Assembly (NCBI GenBank): GCA_937900045.1
Contig: CALCEB010000246.1
Location: forward strand, 1-20,762
DNA from: an uncultured Acidobacteriota bacterium
GTDB lineage: Bacteria; Acidobacteriota; Terriglobia; UBA7540
Direction of reading: 5' to 3'
DNA: 20,762 nucleotides
The position numbers and the translations under genes are program-made. Shown here piece by piece: positions 5,841-13,438 of the stretch. Each line of letters begins with the position of its first letter. Positions within the stretch are counted from its first letter, which is position 1. The notes under the pieces were generated by a model that was not told the origin of the DNA, ran no database searches, and was given only the letters and a program-made list of their open reading frames with translations.

Positions 5841-8531
5841 TCATCCCGTACTCTTCATGCCGAAGGCAATGCCACCTACAGTGAGTTGAAGTAGGCGCGT
5901 GAGGTCCAGCGAGGCTTGGCGAGAGGCTGACCTCCACTGCTCAAGAAACCGGATCTGAAGAAAGTTTAGCGGATCAACATAGGGATTGCGCAGGCGGATC
6001 GACTCCCGCAGCACGGGTTGGCGCTCGAGCAGCTCGGAACCGCCACGAATCGCCAGCACGGCGCGCCGGCTGCGATGGTATTCCTCTTCAATCAGCCCGA
6101 AGATTCGCTCGCGGACCGAAGCCGACCGCACCAATGCCGCATAACGGCGGGCGATGTATAGGTCCGTCTTGGCGAGCGATACTTCCGCATTTTCAATGAG
6201 CACGGAAAAGAAAGGCCAGCCCTGAAACATCTCCCGCAGCAAGGCGAGGCCGGCTGAATGCGATTTCTCAAATTCTTCAAGCGCGTATCCCAGCCCGTAC
6301 CAGGAAGGCAGAAAGTGGCGGGACTGAGTCCAAGCCAATACCCAGGGAATGGCGCGCAGGTCCTCAACACTGGCAGATCGCTGCCGCCGCGCCGGACGTG
6401 AACCCCAACGCAACTGATCGATCAAATCAATGGGCGTGGCTTCGTCAAAATACTGCTGAAATTCGGGCGTGCTGTAAACCAGCTTCCGGTAAAATGCACG
6501 GCTGGTCTCGGCAAGTTCCGCGGCCTGTTGTTGCCACTTGCCAACCAAGGCGCGGTCAATGCGTTTGGGATGGAGCAGGTTTGCATCCAGCACGGAAGAG
6601 ACAAGCTGCTCAATGTTGCGCTTGGCAATGGCAGGATGCGAGTACTTCACGGAGATGACTTCGCCCTGCTCGGTGATCCGCATGCGGCCCCCGGGAGCGG
6701 CGTGGGGCTGCGCGACGACGCTGCGGTAGGACATTCCACCGCCCCGGTCGATGGTGCCGCCTTTGCCGTGGAACAGCGCCAGCTTCACGCCATGCCGCAT
6801 GGCCACTTTGTTCAGTTGTTCCTGGGCGCGGAACAATGACCAGTTTGCAGCAAGATATCCAGAGTCTTTTACCGAGTCCGAATAGCCCAGCATGACTTCC
6901 TGCATGTCACCCCGGCTGTGAATCAAGCGGCGATAAAGAGGATCGGAAAGAAGCTGATCCATCAATTCATAGCCGGCAAGCAGGGAGTCATAAGTCTCAA
7001 ACAAAGGAATCACGTCAAACCGCAGGCGCACCTTTCCCGAACTCACATGGACCAAACCGCACCGGCTGCCAAGCAGCAAAACATCCCAAACGTCCGAGAC
7101 TCGTGACGTCATGCTAACAATGTAACGATGCGCGGACTCCTCGCCGTTGGCCTCCTGGATTTTTTTCAGCGTTTCAAACTCCGCCAGAATGGCGCGCGCC
7201 GCCGCCGGGAGCTTGCCCTGGCCCTTCTGCGAAGCCAGCAGGCGCTGAATCGACCGGATTCTTTCCGGTTCGGGCTCCGTGGGCAGGTCCGCGGCTCGCA
7301 GCAGCGCTGCCGCCGCAGAGCGGACTACGGAAGCGTGCTGGCGGAAATCGAGCTCAGCCGCATGGAAGCCAAACACCTCGCCCGCCACCCGCAAAGGCCG
7401 GACGCCCATCCGGGCCAGCCTTTCCCCCGCCTGATTGCGGACAGCATCCTCAATCAGGCGGCAGTCCTGAATGAATTCCCGCGAACTCTCATAGGCGCCG
7501 GATGACCGTTCGCGGGTGCGCCGCAAACGCCAGATCATCACGCGCAGCTTCTGGCGGTAGAGCTCGTGAGGTTGGTCGATCGACTCCAAGACTTTGAGCC
7601 CCGCGAAGCGCTTTGCGTCCCGCGCCAGGCTGCGTCGAAGCGTCTGCCTGACTTGGGGGCTCCGGCAAGAAATGGAGAGATGCGCCAGCAGGCGGTCGCA
7701 AGCTAAGAGATAGTATTGGAGCACGCTCTGCCGAAACTGCTCCGCGGCGGCAAGGCTCGTCTGCGGCGTCACGTTGGGATTGCCGTCGCGGTCGGTTCCC
7801 ACCCAGGAGCCGAAATGCAGGAAAGGCGCCGGAACACGAAGGGATGGATAGAAACTCTGTAATTGCCGGCTGAAGTCGTCCCAGAAATCACCAGCCAGCC
7901 CGTAGATGGTGCGGTCAAAGTAAACCAGCGCGCTTTCCAGTTCTTCGCGCGGGGTCACGGGCCGTTCGCGGATTTCCTCTGTCAGCCACAGAGCTTCCAC
8001 CCAAGGGTCGAGCGACTCTTCAAGCTCTTGCGAAATTCCGCCGCAAGCGGCCTCGAGCGCGCGGCTGATGCGGTGGAGGTGGTTCAGCACGCTGCGGCGC
8101 TTGGCTTCCGTGGGGTGGGCGGTGAGGACCGGCTCAATGCTCATTGAGTTGAGCAGGTCCGCCAGCGCCCACTGCGGCACGCGATGGCTGCGAAGCTCGT
8201 TGAGGGTGTGGCGGATGGAGCGCGGCGCCCCGGATTCCTGGCGGGCATAATGATCCAGACGGCGAATGCGCTCACGCTCTTCGCACAGATTGACCAAGTG
8301 GAAGAACAGGCTGAAGGCGTGGGCAACGTCCTTAGCGTCGGCGAGCGAGAGGCCACGGACGGCTTGGTCATTTTCTTCAAAGAGCGCCTGCCTTGGATTC
8401 TGCCGGATTTCTTTGGAAAGCCTTCGAAGCTGCTCGATAGCGCCAAACACCCGCTCTCCCGAGTGTTCCTTCACCACATTTCCTAGACGCGTGGTGAGCA
8501 GCCGGACTTCTTGCCGAAAAGTTTCTTGCAT
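5841..8531 (-). CDS. ppc: Phosphoenolpyruvate carboxylase
   Basis: Converts PEP and bicarbonate to oxaloacetate, feeding the TCA cycle and aspartate. Counting from ATG 8531 (896 residues): LTAHPTEAKRRS holds the catalytic His139 (His138 in E. coli), GSWVGTDRDGNPNVT follows at about 241-255, GYSDSVKDSG has a conserved Lys near 555, and FHGKGGTIDRGGG has His588. The C-terminus is GIAFGMKSTG. The close match of the catalytic His number to E. coli favours the ATG at 8531 over an upstream in-frame TTG at 8600 that adds 23 residues; neither has a strong ribosome site. Two positions are unusual: Lys replaces the first Arg of the HGRGG loop, and Ser replaces the nearly invariant Asn of the terminal RNTG, one of the four aspartate-inhibition residues in E. 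coli. The aspartate kinase and threonine synthase genes upstream fit the same pathway. Confidence 0.95.
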   Translation of the reverse strand: MQETFRQEVRLLTTRLGNVVKEHSGERVFGAIEQLRRLSKEIRQNPRQALFEENDQAVRGLSLADAKDVAHAFSLFFHLVNLCEERERIRRLDHYARQESGAPRSIRHTLNELRSHRVPQWALADLLNSMSIEPVLTAHPTEAKRRSVLNHLHRISRALEAACGGISQELEESLDPWVEALWLTEEIRERPVTPREELESALVYFDRTIYGLAGDFWDDFSRQLQSFYPSLRVPAPFLHFGSWVGTDRDGNPNVTPQTSLAAAEQFRQSVLQYYLLACDRLLAHLSISCRSPQVRQTLRRSLARDAKRFAGLKVLESIDQPHELYRQKLRVMIWRLRRTRERSSGAYESSREFIQDCRLIEDAVRNQAGERLARMGVRPLRVAGEVFGFHAAELDFRQHASVVRSAAAALLRAADLPTEPEPERIRSIQRLLASQKGQGKLPAAARAILAEFETLKKIQEANGEESAHRYIVSMTSRVSDVWDVLLLGSRCGLVHVSSGKVRLRFDVIPLFETYDSLLAGYELMDQLLSDPLYRRLIHSRGDMQEVMLGYSDSVKDSGYLAANWSLFRAQEQLNKVAMRHGVKLALFHGKGGTIDRGGGMSYRSVVAQPHAAPGGRMRITEQGEVISVKYSHPAIAKRNIEQLVSSVLDANLLHPKRIDRALVGKWQQQAAELAETSRAFYRKLVYSTPEFQQYFDEATPIDLIDQLRWGSRPARRQRSASVEDLRAIPWVLAWTQSRHFLPSWYGLGYALEEFEKSHSAGLALLREMFQGWPFFSVLIENAEVSLAKTDLYIARRYAALVRSASVRERIFGLIEEEYHRSRRAVLAIRGGSELLERQPVLRESIRLRNPYVDPLNFLQIRFLEQWRSASRQASLDLTRLLQLTVGGIAFGMKSTG

Positions 8532-8631
8532 GGTTGAATTTGGCGGGAAATATCTTGGCCTCGTTGGCTTGGGCCAACCTGGTTCGTAAGCACGGCTCAA
8601 TCAGGGTCACGCCCCCGAATTCACGAACGGG

Positions 8632-9123
8632 CTACCCGAGCTCTCCTGGCGGGATTACAGACGCTGGGTCTACCTGCTTCCTGCCGTTGTCCCAAGTTCC
8701 AACCTTAATTCGCTTTCCGCTCCCGTATTCCAACAGGTCAATCCTATTGTAGGTGTTTAACAGGAGGTTTAGCGATCTTGACATTCCCTTCGCGGAAAGA
8801 ATTATCGAGACGGTCGGCAGGGCGAGGCGGCAGCACATCAAAAGAGGACCGATGTCCTTAACGCAGATTGGCCGGGGCTTGACCACGACGAAAGCCAGTT
8901 CAGTCCTGCTTCCTCGCTTCAGCACTCCCGTTATGTCAACGGAAAACTGAAACGAGTCTGAGGCAGGGAAGGCCTGATTGAGTCCTATCGAATAGAGAAG
9001 GGCCGAAACGCTTGATCGAGGGGTGTCAAAGACCTCGACCTTCCATCCTTTGCGATGGCTCGCCAGCCAGTTCTGTGCCCAAGTCTTTACTTCACAACGC
9101 ATTTCCTCTTCTAGGTCTGCCAT
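8632..9123 (-). CDS. Unrecognised small protein with PD-(D/E)XK-like fold pattern (module protein B)
   Basis: A 163-residue protein; I do not recognise its family. The ATG at 9123 follows the stop codon of the upstream gene after one base (TAG-A-ATG), so the two are almost certainly translated together; an in-frame TTG at 9135 is less likely. The pattern SVDITGVL, then TELAFVVVK, then KDIGPLLMCCRLALP, then SIILSAKG resembles the core of PD-(D/E)XK nuclease-like proteins: an acidic residue ending a beta strand, a second strand ending in X-x-K, then a helix and strand. In the X-x-K strand the expected acid is Val (VVVK, Lys about residue 82 from this start), so a cleaving active site looks incomplete. 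No signal peptide or membrane segment. A partner role with the upstream protein is inference. Confidence 0.7.
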   Translation of the reverse strand: MADLEEEMRCEVKTWAQNWLASHRKGWKVEVFDTPRSSVSALLYSIGLNQAFPASDSFQFSVDITGVLKRGSRTELAFVVVKPRPICVKDIGPLLMCCRLALPTVSIILSAKGMSRSLNLLLNTYNRIDLLEYGSGKRIKVGTWDNGRKQVDPASVIPPGELG

Positions 9124-9124
9124 T

Positions 9125-10123
9125 CTAGTTCGCAAAAAGCTTCCTCGCCAAGGCGCTTAGAACGCTCGCGGCCTCGACGGCTTTGTAAACGTCGTCCACA
9201 AAGATTATGGTAAGTTTGTCGAGGAGGTGAGACCTTTTTACCCTCAGCCGCTCGATGATCGTGCTCTCCTGATCCTCCGTTGTTACGATGATTGCCCTCT
9301 GAACATGTTGAGAGATAGTCTCAAGGCGGTCGAGTGCATCCGCAAGATTTCCCCCAAGCTGGATCTCCACTGGAAACGTCACCTTGCCCGCAAAAGGGAT
9401 GTAACGGACCCACAGACAATCCAACTGGCGATCCCCCTCCCGCAACTTCAGCGCATAAGTCGGGAGTGCGTCATTTATACTTGCTCGTTTCTTTGCCTCG
9501 AACTCGAAGAATTCTCCAATAATCTTGATCTTGTCCTCAAGGTCTCCATGAGACATCCCTCTTTTTGCACTCTCTGTTGGAGCCCTTCCAAGCCGCAAGG
9601 ACGCGACAAGTTTTAGACCGGTCTCTGTCAGGAAGATCTGATGTGCCACAAGGGAGGCAAATCCAAAGCCCCGCAGCCAGTTGTAGCGAATCGGGCACTG
9701 GTTTTTCGCAAAGGCGAGTGGCTTCATCCTTTCTGCCCAAATTTGCTCCAGTTCTTTGAGGGGAAGCGGTCCTTGGGACGCCAGGATGTCAAGGATTCCC
9801 TCGAAGCCAGCGACTGCCTTGGAGAACGCATGGAACAATATTTGCGGGTCGCCGTTGAGGAAATCCTTCCCGATCTGTGTAAGCTCGTAGCATGAGTCTG
9901 AGGACCCCAATACGCCTACCGCTTGGAAAATATTAAGAAGCTTCCGAGCGAACTCGTGAACAACTCCGAATGTCTTGCACGTCCAGTCGATCGCGTCCTT
10001 TCGCGACGGCCTCGAATCTCGAATATATCCCAGGATCTTGTGAGTCGATTGGGGGTAGTCGCTCAAACTGCCGACGTTGGGCCAAAAGACCTTAACCGTG
10101 TATGTGCCGATTTTGTCTGTCAT
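9125..10123 (-). CDS. Winged-helix protein with PD-(D/E)XK-like C-terminal domain (module protein A)
   Basis: A 332-residue protein without a family name I can give. Residues about 25-90 look like one winged helix (DWTCKTFGVVHEFARKLLNIF, then YELTQIGKDFL), and about 105-175 like a second (GILDILASQGPLPL, then YNWLRGFGF, FLTETGLKL). Residues about 190-320 look like a restriction-endonuclease-like core: Asp235 in LDCLW, then FPVEIQ (Glu253-x-Gln255), then a helix (LADALDRLETISQHVQ) and strand (RAIIVTTED). A D...E-x-Q arrangement is known in some active restriction enzymes such as BglII, so activity is possible. The protein could instead be a DNA-binding regulator. It is translationally coupled to protein B. 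It sits between threonine synthase and PEP carboxylase, unrelated functions, which suggests an inserted accessory pair. Confidence 0.75.
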   Translation of the reverse strand: MTDKIGTYTVKVFWPNVGSLSDYPQSTHKILGYIRDSRPSRKDAIDWTCKTFGVVHEFARKLLNIFQAVGVLGSSDSCYELTQIGKDFLNGDPQILFHAFSKAVAGFEGILDILASQGPLPLKELEQIWAERMKPLAFAKNQCPIRYNWLRGFGFASLVAHQIFLTETGLKLVASLRLGRAPTESAKRGMSHGDLEDKIKIIGEFFEFEAKKRASINDALPTYALKLREGDRQLDCLWVRYIPFAGKVTFPVEIQLGGNLADALDRLETISQHVQRAIIVTTEDQESTIIERLRVKRSHLLDKLTIIFVDDVYKAVEAASVLSALARKLFAN

Positions 10124-10183
10124 CGCTCACAGAGATAGTGGGTACGGACGCCATCGTTCGATCCTCGGCAGGCGTATCCCCCA

Positions 10184-10201
10184 ACCCGAACTTGTCCGGG
10201 T
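10184..10201. promoter_or_regulatory. Small inverted repeat, possible operator
   Basis: ACCCG and CGGGT pair around 8 nt. It lies between the possible promoter at 10210-10218 and the start of the winged-helix gene at 10123, where a repressor of that operon might bind. The short arms make chance occurrence quite possible. Confidence 0.25.
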
Positions 10202-10209
10202 CAGTGCCG

Positions 10210-10218
10210 ATAATATCA
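10210..10218 (-). promoter_or_regulatory. Possible extended -10 promoter of the two-gene module
   Basis: The minus strand reads TGA-TATTAT, an extended -10 (TGn followed by a five-of-six match to TATAAT), about 87 bp before the ATG at 10123. No good -35 box is visible, as is usual for extended -10 promoters. Confidence 0.35.
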
Positions 10219-10439
10219 CATCGCTAGTCTCGACTTTTGGTCGCGGCACGATCTCCAGACCGACCCCACCCTGTCACAGAATCGATTCATTTTGTCTAAT
10301 CAAAGCCTGGAAAGCCCTCACCTGGAAACTATGCCGAAGCGGCTCGCTCTGATTGATTCACCTGCAACATTCTGCAGAAATTGCGAGATGCGAAATTTTA
10401 TCCCGGCTGGCGTTTCTTACGGTCAAACATCATCCATCC

Positions 10440-10471
10440 AAAAAGCCCGCGGTGCGCAAGCCGTTCCGCAG
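10440..10471 (-). terminator. Probable terminator after threonine synthase
   Basis: Starting immediately after the TAA stop, the minus strand has CTGCGG, a 13-nt loop, then CCGCGG (6 bp with one G-T), followed by GC and a run of five T. It fits an intrinsic terminator and would separate threonine synthase from the module downstream. Confidence 0.5.
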
Positions 10472-11761
10472 TTACCCTCTGGCCAGGGCCTGTTCCAAGA
10501 CTTTGCGCAGCGCTTCAAGCGATGCCTCCACGCGCAGCCGCCGGCTGTTTTCTTCCCCTTCAGAACGATGCCGCATAATGTAATCCGTGTCCTTGAGCTG
10601 ATGGCCGGTGAGGATGGCCACGACGTCCGCATGCCTCTCAATTTTGCCGGCGCGGCAGAGCTTGCGGACTCCGGCCACGGTGGCGGCGGAGGCAGGTTCG
10701 CAGCCAACACCGTCTTCGGCGAGCACGCGCTTCGCCTCAAAAATCTCTTCATCCGTCACAGACTCCGAGAGTCCGCCGGACCATTGCAGCACCCGAATGC
10801 CTTTCTTCCAGTTCGCCGGCCGCCCAATGCGGATGGCAGTGGCCTCGGTCTGTGGTGGGTCGACGGGAATCAACTCCGCAGAGCCAGAACTGAACGTCCG
10901 GTAAAAGGGATTCGCCCCGGCAGCCTGGATCACCACGATCTTCGGAACCTTTTCGATGAATCCCATCTCTTTCAACTCGCGCAAGCCCTTGCCGATGGCG
11001 GAGGCATTGCCCAGATTGCCGCCCGGCACGACAATATAATCCGGCGGGCGCCAAGCACGCTGCTCCATCAATTCCGCCACAATCGTTTTCTGGCCCTCGA
11101 TGCGGAAGGGATTGACGGAGTTTACCAGATAGAGACGGAACTCCGGCGCAATCTGTCGCAGCAGACCAAAAGCCTGGTCAAAAGTGTCGCCCACTTCCAC
11201 CACGATCGCCCCGAAATCGAGCGCCTGCGCAAGCTTCGCCGCTGAGATCTGGCGGTAAGGAACGAACAGAATGGACTTCATGCCGGCGCGCGCCGCATAG
11301 GCCGCCATCGAGGAAGAAGTGTTCCCGGTAGAGGCGCAGGCGACCCGGCGGACATTGCGCGACGCGGCGCGGGTGATGCAGGCGGTCATGCCAAGATCCT
11401 TGAAGGATCCCGTGGGATTATTGCCTTGGTGCTTGATGGTCAAATGGACTGGTCCCGCCCACCAGCCGGCGCGGCGCGTACCAGTGAGGGGCGTGGACCC
11501 TTCGGAAAGTGAGATAATCCGGTCCGTGGGATTGACGAAAGGGATCAGCTCGCGGAACCGCCAAACACCGCTGCGGTCAATGGGTTCACCGCTCAATCGT
11601 CTTTGGTGCCATGCCCGGCGAAGCGTCTCAGGCTCATACGGGTCAAACTCATAGCGCACTTCCAGCAGCCCGCCACAGCTTGCGCACTGGTGCGCGTCCT
11701 TGCGAGGGTCCTGCCGCTCGCCGCAAGCTTCCTCGATGCATTGAAGATAGGCAGTGGCCAT
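10472..11761 (-). CDS. thrC: Threonine synthase
   Basis: PLP enzyme converting O-phosphohomoserine to threonine, the last step of threonine synthesis in the cytoplasm. Counting from ATG 11761 (429 residues), an N-terminal zinc-ribbon-like segment has Cys8, Cys13, Cys26 and Cys29 (AYLQCIEEAC ... CASCGG), common in bacterial threonine synthases of this class. GSFKDLG holds the PLP lysine (Lys121). STGNTSSS and VPGGNLGNASA are the phosphate- and substrate-binding loops. An upstream in-frame GTG at 11905 would add 48 residues that run through a terminator-like hairpin and look nothing like the family, so I reject it. It follows aspartate kinase on the same strand with a 177-bp leader that may control read-through. 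Confidence 0.93.
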   Translation of the reverse strand: MATAYLQCIEEACGERQDPRKDAHQCASCGGLLEVRYEFDPYEPETLRRAWHQRRLSGEPIDRSGVWRFRELIPFVNPTDRIISLSEGSTPLTGTRRAGWWAGPVHLTIKHQGNNPTGSFKDLGMTACITRAASRNVRRVACASTGNTSSSMAAYAARAGMKSILFVPYRQISAAKLAQALDFGAIVVEVGDTFDQAFGLLRQIAPEFRLYLVNSVNPFRIEGQKTIVAELMEQRAWRPPDYIVVPGGNLGNASAIGKGLRELKEMGFIEKVPKIVVIQAAGANPFYRTFSSGSAELIPVDPPQTEATAIRIGRPANWKKGIRVLQWSGGLSESVTDEEIFEAKRVLAEDGVGCEPASAATVAGVRKLCRAGKIERHADVVAILTGHQLKDTDYIMRHRSEGEENSRRLRVEASLEALRKVLEQALARG

Positions 11762-11835
11762 GATGAGCGTGGAAAGCCCGGCACAGCGGTGGTAGCCAAG
11801 GCGAGCGTATTTCTCACCATGGGTTTCCGTCAAAT

Positions 11836-11888
11836 AAAAAGCCCGCGGACAGAAAATCGCTGCCCGTGGCTGCCACTTGAGTCCGCGG
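11836..11888 (-). terminator. Terminator or attenuator between aspartate kinase and threonine synthase
   Basis: On the minus strand GTCCGCGG... wait-free 8-bp arms (plus 11843-11850 CCGCGGAC and 11881-11888 GTCCGCGG) pair perfectly, with a 30-nt centre that holds a smaller hairpin (GTGG-CTG-CCAC). The minus-strand arm is followed by GC and TTTTT. It stands 51 bp after the aspartate kinase stop and 75 bp before the threonine synthase start. No leader peptide rich in Thr or Ile codons is evident, so simple partial termination is as likely as true attenuation. Confidence 0.6.
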
Positions 11889-11938
11889 TCTGCTGCTGGC
11901 GACACGGAAAAGCCGCAGGCCTGAAGACCCAGTCTGCG

Positions 11939-13351
11939 CTAAAGTTCAAATTCCTCATGCACCGCCATCACCGCCTCTTTCACTTCGTTGGATTTTACCG
12001 CGAAGGAAATGGAGAGCTCGGAAGAGCCTTGGGCAATGGCGATGATATTGATCCCCTTGCGCCCGAGGGCGGTGAAGGCGCGGCCGGCAATCCCGGGCGT
12101 ACCTTTCATATTCTCGCCGATGGTCACCACGATAGCCACGTGTGGCATGACCTCAATCGCAACCATGTGGTCATGCATGATTTCCAGCTCGAAGACCTTT
12201 TCGAGCTTGGCCTTCACCCGCTTCAGGTCGGAATCCCGCACGGCGAAGCAGAGAATGTTGTCCGCCGAGGATTGCGTCACCATCAGAGTATCCACTTCTT
12301 CCAGGCCCAGGCCGGCAAAGGTTCGAGCCGCCAATTGGGCGAAAGGCATGACTTCCCTCCCGGTCAGGGTGATCAAGTGCGCCTTGCTGACGGAAGTGAT
12401 GGCTTTGACACCGGGAGAGGAACTGGAAGATGAGGGGCAGATTTGGGTGCCGGGGCAAGTGGGATTGAAGGTGTTCTTGATCCACACCGGAATCTTCTTC
12501 TTCATCACCGGCTGGATGGTTTTGGGGTGCAGCACTTTGGCGCCAAAAAAGGAGAGCTCGATGGCTTCGCGGTAAGAAATCTCAGGGATGATGCGGGCTG
12601 AAGACACCAGGCGCGGATCGGCTGTCATCACCCCATCCACGTCCGTCCAAATCCAGATTTCGTCCGCATCGAGGCCAGCGCCAACGATGGTGGCGCTGTA
12701 ATCGGAGCCACCGCGCCCGAGAGTGGTGCAGAGGCCGTCGCGCGTGGCGCCCCGGAATCCGGTGATGACCGGCAGAATGCCACGCCGCCGCGCCGCGCCC
12801 AGGCGTTGGCGAAGGCGCGGGTGGGTTTCGTCAAAAAGCGGGGTAGCGTTGCCGAAGTTTTCATCCGTCACAATGAGTTCCGTGGCATCCACGGCCTCCG
12901 ACGGACAACCCAGGCTACGCAGGATGGCGGATACCAGCGTGGCGGACATCACTTCACCAAGGCTTGAAAGCGTATCCAGGGCGCGGGGAGTGACTTCCCT
13001 CACCAGCGAGAAACCCGAGCACAAATTTTCAAAATTGCCCACCTGTTCGGCCAGCCGGGGGAGGACAACGGCTTGTTCGCTTGCGGTCAGGGCGTTGTCC
13101 GCAACTTCGCGGTGACGGCGGGCAATTTCTTGCCGCACGCCCTTCCAGTGATCGCGGTCGCCGTGGCTGGCTTCCGCTGCAGCACGGATCAGCATATCGG
13201 TCACGCCGCCCATGGCGGAAACCACCGCCACTAAGTCAAACCGCTTTGAGTGTTCGATAAGAAGGCTGGCAACGTGCTGCATCCGTTCCGCGCTTCCTAC
13301 GGATGTTCCCCCGAACTTCATCACCGCCAGCGGTTTTTCCCCTTTAGGCAT
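11939..13351 (-). CDS. lysC: Aspartate kinase
   Basis: Phosphorylates aspartate, the first committed step to lysine, threonine and methionine. At 470 residues it matches the longer monofunctional class related to the kinase part of ThrA and MetL. VMKFGGTSVGS at the N-terminus is the nucleotide-binding start; TGFRGATRDGLCTTLGRGGSDYSA (as two adjoining motifs, about 195-220) and WTDVDGVMTADPR are the catalytic and aspartate-binding segments. Two ACT-type regulatory domains occupy about residues 310-470, ending in IIAIAQGSSELSISFAV, which implies feedback control by an end-product amino acid. The ATG at 13351 puts the KFGGTS motif at the usual place. Threonine synthase lies next on the same strand; homoserine dehydrogenase and homoserine kinase are not in the window. 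Confidence 0.94.
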   Translation of the reverse strand: MPKGEKPLAVMKFGGTSVGSAERMQHVASLLIEHSKRFDLVAVVSAMGGVTDMLIRAAAEASHGDRDHWKGVRQEIARRHREVADNALTASEQAVVLPRLAEQVGNFENLCSGFSLVREVTPRALDTLSSLGEVMSATLVSAILRSLGCPSEAVDATELIVTDENFGNATPLFDETHPRLRQRLGAARRRGILPVITGFRGATRDGLCTTLGRGGSDYSATIVGAGLDADEIWIWTDVDGVMTADPRLVSSARIIPEISYREAIELSFFGAKVLHPKTIQPVMKKKIPVWIKNTFNPTCPGTQICPSSSSSSPGVKAITSVSKAHLITLTGREVMPFAQLAARTFAGLGLEEVDTLMVTQSSADNILCFAVRDSDLKRVKAKLEKVFELEIMHDHMVAIEVMPHVAIVVTIGENMKGTPGIAGRAFTALGRKGINIIAIAQGSSELSISFAVKSNEVKEAVMAVHEEFEL

Positions 13352-13438
13352 TCGGACAAGCTTTCTCTATTGGCTCGGGCGATTCCGGCAGTTTCCCCGG
13401 CTTCGAGGGCAGAACCGGAGCAAACACTCTCCCCGGCG

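Larger units (their letters stand above)
10124..10471. other. Intergenic region upstream of the two-gene module
   Basis: Holds no supportable gene. It contains the probable terminator of threonine synthase (10440-10471), a possible extended -10 promoter for the module (10210-10218) and a small inverted repeat between that promoter and the start codon (10184-10201). Confidence 0.6.

Noticed and set aside
10292..11245. Plus-strand open frame of 317 codons
   Set aside because: It lies antisense to threonine synthase and has no family pattern; GC-rich genes commonly leave such antisense frames open.
11603..12433. Plus-strand open frame of 276 codons
   Set aside because: Spans parts of threonine synthase, the leader and aspartate kinase antisense; no domain pattern.
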